64,000 nucleotides of DNA from Rufibacter sp. LB8 (GTDB taxonomy: Bacteria; Bacteroidota; Bacteroidia; Cytophagales; Hymenobacteraceae), in assembly GCF_014876185.1 (NCBI RefSeq), contig NZ_JADALJ010000001.1, positions 4,217,001 through 4,281,000 of the forward strand. Direction: 5' to 3'. Below the pieces are notes generated by a model. The model was not told where the DNA came from, did no database searches, and saw only the letters and a program-made list of their open reading frames with translations. Below are positions 18,700 through 26,204 of the stretch, in pieces. Numbering within the stretch: the stretch's first letter is position 1; every line of letters starts with the position of its first letter. The translations under genes and the position numbers were made by a program.

Positions 18700-18737
18700 C
18701 GTTTTGGGGCTCATTTGTGGAAACGGGGCCAAAAACG
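18700..18737. repeat. Dispersed palindrome copy 6 (degenerate) just before pnuC
   Basis: CGTTTTGGGGCTCATTTGTG followed by GAAACGGGGCCAAAAACGCC. It ends three bases before the ATG at 18741 and so would sit in the 5' leader at the translation start. Confidence 0.8.
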
Positions 18738-18740
18738 CCT

Positions 18741-19340
18741 ATGGAGTATTTTTCTGAGTGGGGCATTTATAAGATAAGCGAGTGGGTGGGCTTTGTGACC
18801 GGCCTGCTGTGCGTGTGGCTGGCGGCCCGGCAAAACGTCTGGACCTTTCCCATCGCGCTTATAAGTGCGGCTTTTTACGTGGCCGTGTTCTTTGACGCGC
18901 TGCTGTTCGCCGACATGGGCTTGCAGGTCATGTTCGGGGTGTTGAATATCTACGGCTGGTACCTGTGGCTTTTCAAAAACGGCGAGCGGGTGGAAAGACC
19001 CGTGACCAACACCACCAAAACGCAATGGCTATGGCTGCTGGTACTCACGCCGGCGTTCGGGTTTGGGTTGGGCCGGTATTTAGACGTGACCACTTCGGCA
19101 GACATACCGTATTGGGATGCCGGCACCACCGCCGTGAGTTTGGCCGCACAGTGGCTCATGAGCCGAAAAAAACTAGAGAACTGGCTTATTTGGCTTGTAG
19201 TAGATATCATCTATGTGCCGCTGTACCTGTACAAAGAACTCTACCTCACGGCCGTGCTGTACGCCATTTTTGTGCCGCTGGCCTGGTACGGGTACCGCGA
19301 TTGGAAGAAGACGCAGCTAGGAAAAACCACCGCGGCGTAA
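18741..19340 (+). CDS. pnuC: Nicotinamide riboside transporter PnuC
   Basis: A 199-residue inner-membrane transporter of the PnuC family with about seven transmembrane segments. Typical features are WVGFVTGLLCVWLAARQNVWTFPIALIS near the start, the FGVLNIYGWYLW motif and a late WLVVDIIYVPLYLYKELYLTAVLYAIF region. I chose ATG 18741 (MEYFSEWG); the open frame continues upstream to 18654 but that stretch is encoded by the palindrome. It supplies substrate to the NadR-like kinase encoded two genes downstream. Confidence 0.92.
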   Translation: MEYFSEWGIYKISEWVGFVTGLLCVWLAARQNVWTFPIALISAAFYVAVFFDALLFADMGLQVMFGVLNIYGWYLWLFKNGERVERPVTNTTKTQWLWLLVLTPAFGFGLGRYLDVTTSADIPYWDAGTTAVSLAAQWLMSRKKLENWLIWLVVDIIYVPLYLYKELYLTAVLYAIFVPLAWYGYRDWKKTQLGKTTAA

Positions 19341-19351
19341 CCACCAAAATT

Positions 19352-19390
19352 CCGTTTTCGGGCTCATTTTCAGAAACGGGGCCTAAAACA
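19352..19390. repeat. Dispersed palindrome copy 7 (A/B')
   Basis: CCGTTTTCGGGCTCATTTT then CAGAAACGGGGCCTAAAACA. It starts 11 bp after the pnuC stop. Confidence 0.88.
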
Positions 19391-19459
19391 GCTGCGTATG
19401 TATTTATGAAGTCTTAAATTTTTACAACATCGCCAACCAAACACCTGCGGCTGTTACCC

Positions 19460-20215
19460 ATGAAGAAATTTTTATTCCTTGCCCTCACTTTTTGCCTTTT
19501 TACGCTTACAGAAGCCTTCGCCCAGAACAACCGCCGGCATGACACCAATTACAACGGCTGGTACATGTTTTCGGGTACGCATAAATTAACCGATAAAGTG
19601 GGCCTGCACACCGAGTTCCAGTGGCGCCGCTACCAGATCATCAAGGCCAACCAACAGTACATGCCGCGCGTGGCGCTCACCTACAACCTCTCAGACAAGG
19701 CCTCAGTGGCGGCGGGCTACGCCTACGTGCATACTTATCCGTACGGCGACAACCCGGCTAGTGAAGAATTTCCGGAGCAGCGCACGTATCAGCAATTGCA
19801 GCTCAAAGACCAGCAGGGCATTTTTGGGTTACAGCACCGGTTCAGGCTGGAGCAGCGCTGGATCAAGTTTGCCGGCACAGACACGTATGCTTACCTCAAC
19901 CGCGTGCGCTACCAGTTCAAAGCCACGTTGCCGCTGCAAGGCCCCACGGTAGAGGACAAGGAGTTTTACCTGAGTTTTTATGACGAAGTGTTTGTGAATT
20001 TTGGGCCGAAGGTGACCAACAACATCTTTGACCAGAACCGCGCGTCTGCCGTGGTGGGCTACCGCTTTCACAAAGACGCCAACCTAGAAGTGGGCTACCT
20101 GCACCAGCACGTGGCCCAGCGCAACGGCATCTGGTTTGAGAACAACCACACACTGCAGGTGGGCGTGACCTATAACCTGGACTTCCGGAAGAAAGAAACC
20201 ACGCCTGTGCCGTAG
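19460..20215 (+). CDS. DUF2490-family outer-membrane barrel
   Basis: A 251-residue secreted protein with signal peptide about 1-21 (ending EAFAQ). The body shows the DUF2490 pattern: NGWYMFSGTHKLTDKVGLHTEFQWRR near the start, LSDKASVAAGYAYVHTYPYG, LQHRFRLEQRW, and the final ENNHTLQVGVTYNLDF strand. Predicted to be a small outer-membrane beta-barrel. Its position between pnuC and the NadR-like gene raises the possibility that it passes NAD precursors, but this is inference from context alone. Confidence 0.8.
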   Translation: MKKFLFLALTFCLFTLTEAFAQNNRRHDTNYNGWYMFSGTHKLTDKVGLHTEFQWRRYQIIKANQQYMPRVALTYNLSDKASVAAGYAYVHTYPYGDNPASEEFPEQRTYQQLQLKDQQGIFGLQHRFRLEQRWIKFAGTDTYAYLNRVRYQFKATLPLQGPTVEDKEFYLSFYDEVFVNFGPKVTNNIFDQNRASAVVGYRFHKDANLEVGYLHQHVAQRNGIWFENNHTLQVGVTYNLDFRKKETTPVP

Positions 20216-20251
20216 CCGCCGCCCGCCAGAAATTTGTTACTTGCAGAAATT

Positions 20252-20290
20252 CCGTTTTTGGCCTCATTTCCGGAAATGAGCCCCAAAACG
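20252..20290. repeat. Dispersed palindrome copy 8
   Basis: CCGTTTTTGGCCTCATTTC then CGGAAATGAGCCCCAAAACG. It lies between the barrel stop and the TTG start of the kinase gene. Confidence 0.88.
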
Positions 20291-20312
20291 TCATCCTTTC
20301 AACCGTACGCCC

Positions 20313-20849
20313 TTGCTCACCATCGCCATTACCGGACCAGAAAGCACCGGCAAGTCCACGCTGGCAGCCCAGTTAGCCCACCATTACCACGCAGACTGGG
20401 TGCCCGAATACGCGCGCGAATACCTGCATCAGTTGGGCCGTCCGTACGAGGCCTCTGACCTGGAGCAGATTGCCCGCGGCCAGAAAGAGCGTTGGGCGCA
20501 GGCCGCTGCGCAAACCCCCAGACTGCTTTTTCTGGACACCGAGATGCTGGTGCTCAAAATCTGGTCTGAACACGCCTACGGCATTTGCCCGGGGTATATT
20601 GTGGACGAACTCAGGCAGCAGAAGGCAGATTTGTACCTGCTCCTGAACGTGGATTTGCCCTGGGAACCAGACCCGCAGCGCGAGCATCCGCACCTTCGGC
20701 CTTTCTTTTACAGCTGGTACAAGCGCGAACTGGAAACCATGGGCGTGCCGTACGTGGAGATTTCGGGGTCTGCGCAGGAACGATTGCTCAACGCCGTGCA
20801 GGCCGTGGACCACTTGCTTTCAGACCAAACCAGCGCCCCACTTTTGTAA
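20313..20849 (+). CDS. NadR-like nicotinamide riboside kinase
   Basis: A 178-residue P-loop kinase of the AAA_28/NadR C-terminal type: Walker A GPESTGKST at 8-16, DWVPEYAREYL, LLFLDTEMLVLKIWSE, and LLLNVDLPWEPDPQREHP containing the lid arginines. It should phosphorylate nicotinamide riboside to NMN, trapping what PnuC imports. The adenylyltransferase and HTH domains of enterobacterial NadR are absent. TTG start; no in-frame ATG lies upstream. It is coupled to the next gene with a 2-bp gap. Confidence 0.88.
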   Translation: MLTIAITGPESTGKSTLAAQLAHHYHADWVPEYAREYLHQLGRPYEASDLEQIARGQKERWAQAAAQTPRLLFLDTEMLVLKIWSEHAYGICPGYIVDELRQQKADLYLLLNVDLPWEPDPQREHPHLRPFFYSWYKRELETMGVPYVEISGSAQERLLNAVQAVDHLLSDQTSAPLL

Positions 20850-20851
20850 TC

Positions 20852-21754
20852 ATGTCATCTCAAATCACTATGCCGCAGACCACCTACCTTGAGAATGAAT
20901 TTGTGCGCTTGGGCGTGCACCACCACGGCGCCGAACTTTGCTCGCTGGTGAAGAAAGACACGGGCGTGGAGTATCTGTGGCAAGCCGATGCTGCTTTCTG
21001 GAACCGTCATGCCCCGGTGCTGTTCCCCACGGTGGGCCGGTTGCCGCAAAACCAATACCTGCACCAAGGCAACACCTACAGCCTGCCACAGCACGGCTTT
21101 GCGCGGGATTTGCCGTTTGATTTGGTAGAGGAAAGCGCGCAACAATTGGTTTTTGAACTGAAGGCCACCCCAGAAACCAAAGCCGTGTACCCGTTTGATT
21201 TCGTGCTTCGAATTCTGTACATCTTAGAAGGCCACACCGTGCGCGTGACCTGGCAGGTGCACCACGCCGGCGAAGGGGAGATGCTTTTTTCCATTGGCGC
21301 GCACCCGGGCTTTAACGTGCCGCTGCTGCCCGGCGCCGGCTTTGAAGACTACTACCTGAAATTCTCCCAACCAGAAACCCTCTCGCGCTACCTGCTGGAC
21401 CAAGCCACCGGCCTGTTCAACGGCCAAACCGAACCCGTGCTGGACAACATGGCGCTGCTGCCGCTTCGGTACCGTTTGTTTGAGAAAGACGCCCTGGTGT
21501 TCAAAGATTTCAAGTCTGCCCGCGTGACCTTAAAATGCGACCAGCACCCGCACTTTGTGCAGATGGAGTTCAGCGGGTTTCCGTACCTGGGCATCTGGAC
21601 CAAATGCGCGGGTGCGCCGTTTCTGTGCCTGGAGCCCTGGCACGGCCTGGCTGGCAGCGTGGGCCAGCCCCTGGAGTTAAGCGAGAAAGAAGGCATTCAT
21701 TCAATTGGCGCGAAGGAAACTTTTGAAGCCCATTACGCCATCACCATCGGGTAG
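20852..21754 (+). CDS. Aldose 1-epimerase family protein
   Basis: A 300-residue galactose-mutarotase-like beta-sandwich protein. Expected features are HHGAELCSLVKKDTGVEYLW at the start, LFPTVGRLPQNQY, LPQHGFARDLPF with the first catalytic-type histidine, IGAHPGFNVPL with the second, and FLCLEPWHGLAG with the glutamate. Substrate unknown. I chose ATG 20852, two bases after the kinase stop; an upstream open stretch to 20585 lies inside the kinase gene in another frame and is rejected. A palindrome begins immediately after the stop. Confidence 0.88.
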   Translation: MSSQITMPQTTYLENEFVRLGVHHHGAELCSLVKKDTGVEYLWQADAAFWNRHAPVLFPTVGRLPQNQYLHQGNTYSLPQHGFARDLPFDLVEESAQQLVFELKATPETKAVYPFDFVLRILYILEGHTVRVTWQVHHAGEGEMLFSIGAHPGFNVPLLPGAGFEDYYLKFSQPETLSRYLLDQATGLFNGQTEPVLDNMALLPLRYRLFEKDALVFKDFKSARVTLKCDQHPHFVQMEFSGFPYLGIWTKCAGAPFLCLEPWHGLAGSVGQPLELSEKEGIHSIGAKETFEAHYAITIG

Positions 21755-21794
21755 CCGTTTTCGGCTTCATTTCCAGAAATGAGCCCGAAAACGG
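21755..21794. repeat. Dispersed palindrome copy 9
   Basis: CCGTTTTCGGCTTCATTTCC then AGAAATGAGCCCGAAAACGG. It directly abuts the stop codon of the epimerase gene and closes the pnuC cluster. Confidence 0.9.
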
Positions 21795-22023
21795 GAGTTG
21801 GGTGGCGAGGGTAGCATCAATTTTATTTCGGCGTGCCGTTTCTTCCAAAACATTCTGGTGCCCGCAGGGTTTGTGTGCTGGAGGTACAGGCAAATCGTAT
21901 TTTTTTCCGGCTATTTTCCTGGCGTAGACGGGGTCTTCAGGCTGCAGATACGCTGAGGCAGAAGCTGGGAGAAAATCTGGGTTGCACCGCCGTTCAACAG
22001 TGTACCTTTTGCTGAAATTCCTG

Positions 22024-22031
22024 TATCTTTA
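22024..22031 (+). promoter_or_regulatory. Candidate -7 box
   Basis: TATCTTTA resembles TAnnTTTG, 37 bp before the ATG at 22068. Another near match, TACCTTTT, lies at 22003-22010. Upstream 21795-22000 shows nothing recognisable. Confidence 0.35.
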
Positions 22032-22067
22032 CAAGGGTCCTTTTTCTACATCACACATGCCTAATAT

Positions 22068-22517
22068 ATGCGCTTAGAAGCGGTTAACTCTTTTGATAGA
22101 ACCTTTTATGTGGTAGAGCATAAGCAGGATTTGGATATTATTGACACGCTGTGGTACGGCTACGCCTCGCAGCAAGACTTGAAAAACGCCTGTTCTGCGG
22201 GTCTGGAGATTTTGGAGAAAACCGGGTGTGCCTACAAGCTCAATGACAACAGCCAGTTGACCGGCCCCTGGAGCGATGCCGTGGAATGGTTGGAGAAGGA
22301 ATGGTTGCCCAAAGCCATGGCGGCGGGCCTGCGCTACCTGGCGCACGTGGCCAACCCGCATTCCTACGGTGAAGTAGCCGGCGAAGTCATGAAATTCAGC
22401 AAGATTGGCCAGAACCTGGAGTATTGCATGTTTTACACCAAAAAAGAAGCCTTAACCTGGCTGAAACAATGCCAGGCCAAAGAAAACCAGCTTTCAAGGG
22501 CTTATTCACAGAACTAA
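22068..22517 (+). CDS. Hypothetical protein, possibly SpoIIAA/STAS-like
   Basis: A 149-residue soluble protein. The arrangement of a beta start (TFYVVEHKQDLDIIDTLWYG), helix, LEILEKTGCAYKLNDNSQL and a later WLPKAMAAGLRYLAHVANP resembles STAS/SpoIIAA-like proteins common in Cytophagales, but I cannot name a family. No signal peptide or membrane segment. Monocistronic, ended by a strong terminator at 22537. Confidence 0.6.
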   Translation: MRLEAVNSFDRTFYVVEHKQDLDIIDTLWYGYASQQDLKNACSAGLEILEKTGCAYKLNDNSQLTGPWSDAVEWLEKEWLPKAMAAGLRYLAHVANPHSYGEVAGEVMKFSKIGQNLEYCMFYTKKEALTWLKQCQAKENQLSRAYSQN

Positions 22518-22536
22518 GCTTTCTGCTTATTCCTAT

Positions 22537-22582
22537 AAAAGCCAATGGGCCCGCAGACGTATTTGCGGGCCCATTGGCTTTT
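22537..22582. terminator. Strong bidirectional terminator
   Basis: A perfect 19-bp inverted repeat, AAAAGCCAATGGGCCCGCA with its complement at 22564-22582, loop GACGTATT. It separates convergent genes at 22517 and 22603. Confidence 0.93.
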
Positions 22583-22602
22583 CTGGTGTATGGTTGGTGG
22601 TT

Positions 22603-23006
22603 TTACGGTTGCGCCTCTGTGTGTTTTTTGAAATTGTCCAGAATGGCTTGCCAGCCGGAGCGCTGCATGTCCAGGGTGTTCAGGTCTTCTACTTCAAAAG
22701 TTTCGGTGAGGTGGTTGCGGGGCCCTGGCTGTCAAAGGTGACGGTGACTTGGCGGTTGTCATCTAAGCGGGCCACTATTTTCTGGTGCATCATAATTTCT
22801 TCATAGGTGCCGGCGTAGTCAAAACCCATGCTCTGGTCTTTGGCTTCCATGCGCCAGGAAAAGCGGCCGCCGGGTTGCAGATCATTCACGGCGCTGGGGC
22901 ACTGCCACGTATCTGCCGCGAAGTTCCACTGCATAATGTGCTCCGGCGCAGTCCAACACTGCCAGACTTTTTCCAGGGGTTGCTGCACGGTGGTTTGTAC
23001 GGTCAC
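22603..23006 (-). pseudogene. SRPBCC/AHSA1-family gene with a 1-nt frameshift
   Basis: The open frame from a GTG at 23006 encodes 105 residues matching the N-terminal two-thirds of AHSA1-type START-like proteins (TTVQQPLEKVWQCWTAPEHIMQWNFA, PGGRFSWRMEAKD, GFDYAGTYEEI), then stops. Shifting frame near 22710 restores the expected family C-terminus (TETFEVEDLNTLDMQRSGW, AILDNFKKH) down to a stop at 22603-22605. A single base missing between the ACC codons and TCACC explains it. This is either a recent inactivating mutation or a sequencing or assembly error. Intact members are about 135-140 residues and bind lipids or small ligands. Confidence 0.85.
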
Positions 23007-23202
23007 GGTGGGTTTGGTTTGTGTTTGAATGGAAGGGTATTTGGTTGGTCAATGGGTGTGAACGGACTAGTATAAACAACGAGCAAGGCCGTCGGCCGTA
23101 GCTTGATGTTTATACAGTGTTGGCAGAAGTAGTTTTTTAGTTTTGCTTTGATTTAAGAAAAACAGGCTAAAAACGTATTTTTCATTAAATCATGAATCAA
23201 TA

Positions 23203-23565
23203 TTAGAACTCAACGCCATCTTTATAACGGATAGCGTCAATGATTTCTTTGTCCGATTGGGCCGTCCTACTAACCCATATAGTTTCTTTATGCCGAGGGA
23301 ATTCCCAAGTAATAACCTGAACTATCGAATCGAGAAGTAATTCTTTTTTGTACATAATTCCGTAATGGAATTCGTATAAGCCTTTGTTGATGTTGATATC
23401 ATATTTCTCGTCAGGTTCTTTTCCAAAGTATTTCTTACGTGCGAATTCATAATCTTGACCTTCAAGCTCTTTTATAGATTCTACTGGCTTATGGAATGGG
23501 TCAAGATACCAAGTCAAGCCTATCGCTACAGAAATGACAACGGAAATCGCAATGACTTTTTTCAT
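23203..23565 (-). CDS. Hypothetical membrane-anchored or secreted small protein
   Basis: A 120-residue protein starting MKKVIAISVVISVAIGLTWY, one N-terminal hydrophobic segment that is either an anchor or a signal peptide, then a charged soluble domain (YDININKGLYEFHYG). No family recognised. Markedly AT-rich compared with its surroundings, which suggests transfer. The start at 23565 is preferred over 23586, which only adds MLAEIDK. Confidence 0.65.
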   Translation of the reverse strand: MKKVIAISVVISVAIGLTWYLDPFHKPVESIKELEGQDYEFARKKYFGKEPDEKYDININKGLYEFHYGIMYKKELLLDSIVQVITWEFPRHKETIWVSRTAQSDKEIIDAIRYKDGVEF

Positions 23566-23899
23566 TTTATCTATTTCTGCCAACACCTGGATAATTACAC
23601 CAGTACAGTTATTGGGTATACAAATTGAAAGGAATAGGTATATTTATCTGCTGTTTTCAATAGATAACTTTACCTTTTACGTCCATATTCCTATTGCCTA
23701 AGCAAGAATAAAAAGTATAAAAAAGGAAAAGGCCATCTCCGTTTTCGGCCCCATTTCCCGAAATAAGCCCCAAAACGCTACAAATTAGTATGCTAGCGGA
23801 AGCTTTTCTGCTGACTTTTAATTGACCTAATACTGCAGACGGCTTCCAAAGCCAAGTGCGAAACACTTTCCTTCGCTTGCCCAGGAAACGCACCAGTGC
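23566..23899. other. Intergenic region with one palindrome
   Basis: 334 bp between two minus-strand genes. Apart from the palindrome at 23739-23778 I see an AT-rich stretch and no convincing gene. Confidence 0.6.
23739..23778. repeat. Dispersed palindrome copy 10, mildly degenerate
   Basis: CCGTTTTCGGCCCCATTTCC then CGAAATAAGCCCCAAAACGC. Compared with the consensus both arms carry substitutions. Confidence 0.82.
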
Positions 23900-24121
23900 T
23901 TACCTACTATTTCTATCTGGGTACCCAGAATTTTTGTTCAGCGGGGCGAAGAGCAAGAAAAAAATCCAGGCGAACCAGGAAATGAAAACCACCGCCAACA
24001 ACCAGCCGAGTTTTTCAAGCCCAGACGTTTTGCTGGAAAAGCCTATCACCAAAAAAGGCAGGAGCCATACAAACCCAATAAACGCGATGATAGAAAGGAT
24101 AGAACCAGTTACAATGTCCAT
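23900..24121 (-). CDS. Small two-helix membrane protein
   Basis: A 73-residue protein with two hydrophobic helices (about 4-27 and 38-60) joined by SSKTSGLEKLGWLLAV. The second helix region, with the LGWLL motif, faintly resembles PLDc_N-type membrane anchors. It lies 4 bp after the stop of the SUMF1-domain gene and is probably co-transcribed. Function unknown. Confidence 0.6.
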   Translation of the reverse strand: MDIVTGSILSIIAFIGFVWLLPFLVIGFSSKTSGLEKLGWLLAVVFISWFAWIFFLLFAPLNKNSGYPDRNSR

Positions 24122-24125
24122 GATA

Positions 24126-24821
24126 TTAATTTATTTGGTTACGGGCAATTCTAAAGCCCAGGTCATCAATTTTAAACTTGGAAGGGTGGCTTCGGCGGCG
24201 GGTGGTGGCCATCACGCTGCGTTCTTCATCGCACCAGCCGCCACCCCTGAAGATGCGGTAGGAACCATACGTGGTTTGGTCATAAATGTCTGAACACCAT
24301 TCCCAGACGTTCCCCAGCATGTCATACAGTCCCCAGGCGTTGGGCGATTTTTGCCCTACGGGCTGGGTGCTTCTACCAGAGTTCCCTTTAAACCAGGCCA
24401 CGTCTTCTAGAAGTCCATACCTAGCGCCGGCAGTGCCTGCCTTGCAGGCATATTCCCACTCGGCCTCGGTGGGTAATCTATAGCCGTTGGCCGTCACATT
24501 TACCTGTATTTCTTCTGTAGTAGCATTTAGCGCATAGCACGGCTGCAGCCCAGCCATCTGTGACAAAGCGTTGCAAAAAAGGACGGCGTCTTCCCACGTC
24601 ACGTTCTCCACGGGGTGGTTTCTGCCTTTGAACAGACTGGGTGCTTCCTGGGTAACGTCAAAATACAGTTCCTGGGTAACAGGATATTTTCCTAGCCAGA
24701 AAGGCTTAACGACTGCCGTCCATTTTTGCTTGGTTCTGTCATCACGTAATTCTACCTGGCCAGCCGGAATTTCTACCAGTTGTTCTAAAATGGAGGAAAC
24801 GTTCACATTGGTAGGTGGCAA
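24126..24821 (-). CDS. SUMF1/FGE-sulfatase domain protein
   Basis: A 231-residue protein of the formylglycine-generating-enzyme fold: LVEIPAGQVELRDD, KYPVTQELYFDV, NHPVENVTWEDAVLFCNAL, YRLPTEAEWEYACKAG, GLYDMLGNVWEWCSD, and the end motif FRGGGWCDEE...DDLGFRIAR. True formylglycine-generating enzymes need two active cysteines near the C-terminus; only the single WCDEE cysteine is present there, so it is more likely a structural or ergothioneine-type relative than a sulfatase activator. No signal peptide. Confidence 0.85.
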   Translation of the reverse strand: MPPTNVNVSSILEQLVEIPAGQVELRDDRTKQKWTAVVKPFWLGKYPVTQELYFDVTQEAPSLFKGRNHPVENVTWEDAVLFCNALSQMAGLQPCYALNATTEEIQVNVTANGYRLPTEAEWEYACKAGTAGARYGLLEDVAWFKGNSGRSTQPVGQKSPNAWGLYDMLGNVWEWCSDIYDQTTYGSYRIFRGGGWCDEERSVMATTRRRSHPSKFKIDDLGFRIARNQIN

Positions 24822-24854
24822 AGGAAATGTGTAGGTAAACGGAGTATTTTACGG

Positions 24855-25370
24855 CTAACGTCTGGTTTTGGCGGCCTCGGCGGCTTTGAGGTCACAGTTT
24901 TCCTTGCGGCGCGTGTCTGCAATGGCGAAGATTTTCCAGCCGTCTTTGCTGCGGTGCAGTTGAAACGCATCTACCCCGCAATGGCTGAAATTTTCGCCTA
25001 CGTACAGGGCATACTCGCACCAGAGCGTGGCCAGGTCGCCGTCAATCTGCACGCGCACGTCCCAGATGCGCTCGTCCACCACCTTGGGCTGGGGCGTGCC
25101 AATCATCTCCAGAAACTTCTGCATGGGCGTCTCGCGCAGCTGCACCACACCGTCTTTGCCCTTGCCCACTGAGAGCAACCGCGCCTGCGGGGCCAACACT
25201 GACCGAGCCATGGTGCTGTCGCCGGCGCGCATGCCGTCAAAGAATTTGACTACGGCTGCTTCCACGGCTTTGGCTTCGAGGTTCAAGGCGAGCGCGGCGG
25301 CTTTTTTGGTTTGGGCTTCCGCCGAAAAACTAAGGGCAGCAAAGGCCAGCAATAGGAAGAAGGAACGCAT
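24855..25370 (-). CDS. Secreted NTF2/SnoaL-like protein
   Basis: A 171-residue protein with a signal peptide (MRSFFLLLAFAALSFSAEAQ), then a cone-shaped NTF2-like domain: VEAAVVKFFDGMRAGDSTMA, IWDVRVQIDGDLATLWCEYAL, CGVDAFQLHRSKDGWKIFAI. The HRSKDGWKI ending is typical of the DUF4440-like nuclear transport factor 2 group. Ligand or activity unknown. ATG 25370 chosen because it begins the signal peptide; a frame to 25442 exists. Confidence 0.82.
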   Translation of the reverse strand: MRSFFLLLAFAALSFSAEAQTKKAAALALNLEAKAVEAAVVKFFDGMRAGDSTMARSVLAPQARLLSVGKGKDGVVQLRETPMQKFLEMIGTPQPKVVDERIWDVRVQIDGDLATLWCEYALYVGENFSHCGVDAFQLHRSKDGWKIFAIADTRRKENCDLKAAEAAKTRR

Positions 25371-25438
25371 GGTCTTCAAGTAGTTAGGGTTTAGTGGCCG
25401 GAAGGTAAATAGTTTCCGGCATATTCTGAAACAGCGGC

Positions 25439-26038
25439 TCAAATCAGCACCAACCGGTCTTGCAGCAGCGCCCTGAGCTCCGGCGGCAACCCGAAGTGCG
25501 TGTCCATGAAATCATCCAGAATCTGGCGGGTGTGCGGCGAAATCAGTTCCTGAATCTGGGACATGGCCTGTTCGCTGAGCACGTAGGGCATGTACCCGTA
25601 GAGCAAATCTGGGCCATCGCACTGCGCGAAAATCTGGTATTCAGTGCATTTGTTTACTGGTTCGCCGGTCACCAGACAGTTCGCCAGCCAATTGTCCAGC
25701 AAAAACGGGTCAGGCAAAGAAACCAGGGCTTCGCGGCGCGCTGCCAAGTCTACGTTTTTGGCCATGTAGGCGTCAATGCGCGTTTTTGACTCCACAGACA
25801 GTTCCTGGCGCAGTTGTTCGGCGCAGCCCAGGCACATGGCGTACTCCAGCAGAATATCATGCACGCCGGTACCCGGGTAATTCCGGACGGCTTTTTCCAC
25901 CAGATAGGGCGTTCCGTCTTGCAGCAGCGCTTTGTTGCAAGTAACGCAATGGGTAAAGCACTGGCCGGTGGCCGTGGAATGAAACAGCTTGGGAATGGGC
26001 TCAAACTCGTGGGAAAGGCGAAGCGATGGCAGGTCCAT
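25439..26038 (-). CDS. Hypothetical protein with paired cysteines
   Basis: A 199-residue soluble protein of unknown family. Residues around 27-36 (CFTHCVTCNK) and 68-72 (CLGC) form CxxxC, CxxC-type pairs that could bind zinc, and a third pair of cysteines lies later (CLVTGEPVNKC). The remainder looks helical (SEQAMSQIQELISPHTRQILDDFM). It lies just upstream of the NTF2-like gene on the same strand. Confidence 0.65.
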   Translation of the reverse strand: MDLPSLRLSHEFEPIPKLFHSTATGQCFTHCVTCNKALLQDGTPYLVEKAVRNYPGTGVHDILLEYAMCLGCAEQLRQELSVESKTRIDAYMAKNVDLAARREALVSLPDPFLLDNWLANCLVTGEPVNKCTEYQIFAQCDGPDLLYGYMPYVLSEQAMSQIQELISPHTRQILDDFMDTHFGLPPELRALLQDRLVLI

Positions 26039-26204
26039 GGGCAGGTGGGCAACGTTTTAAACCTCAAGTTATCAAATTCTGGCTGTTTTAAATAACAACC
26101 TGGCCGCCGGAAGCCCTATTTCAAGGAGTTCGTAAAAATTATTAGCAAGCGTGGTTTCCGGCTCCAGATAATTGAACATCTTTGGCTCTTCTAAGCCCCA
26201 TGCC

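Noticed and set aside
18601-18740. A riboswitch upstream of pnuC
   Set aside because: The region is short and is filled by a promoter-like box and a palindrome; I cannot draw a known NAD or preQ1 aptamer in it.
20585-20851. Longer start for the epimerase-like protein
   Set aside because: The extension overlaps the kinase gene in another frame; the ATG at 20852 sits 2 bp after the kinase stop and fits the family.
24126-24821. A genuine sulfatase-activating formylglycine enzyme
   Set aside because: The second active cysteine near the C-terminus is not present and no type I sulfatase with a CxPxR motif lies nearby.
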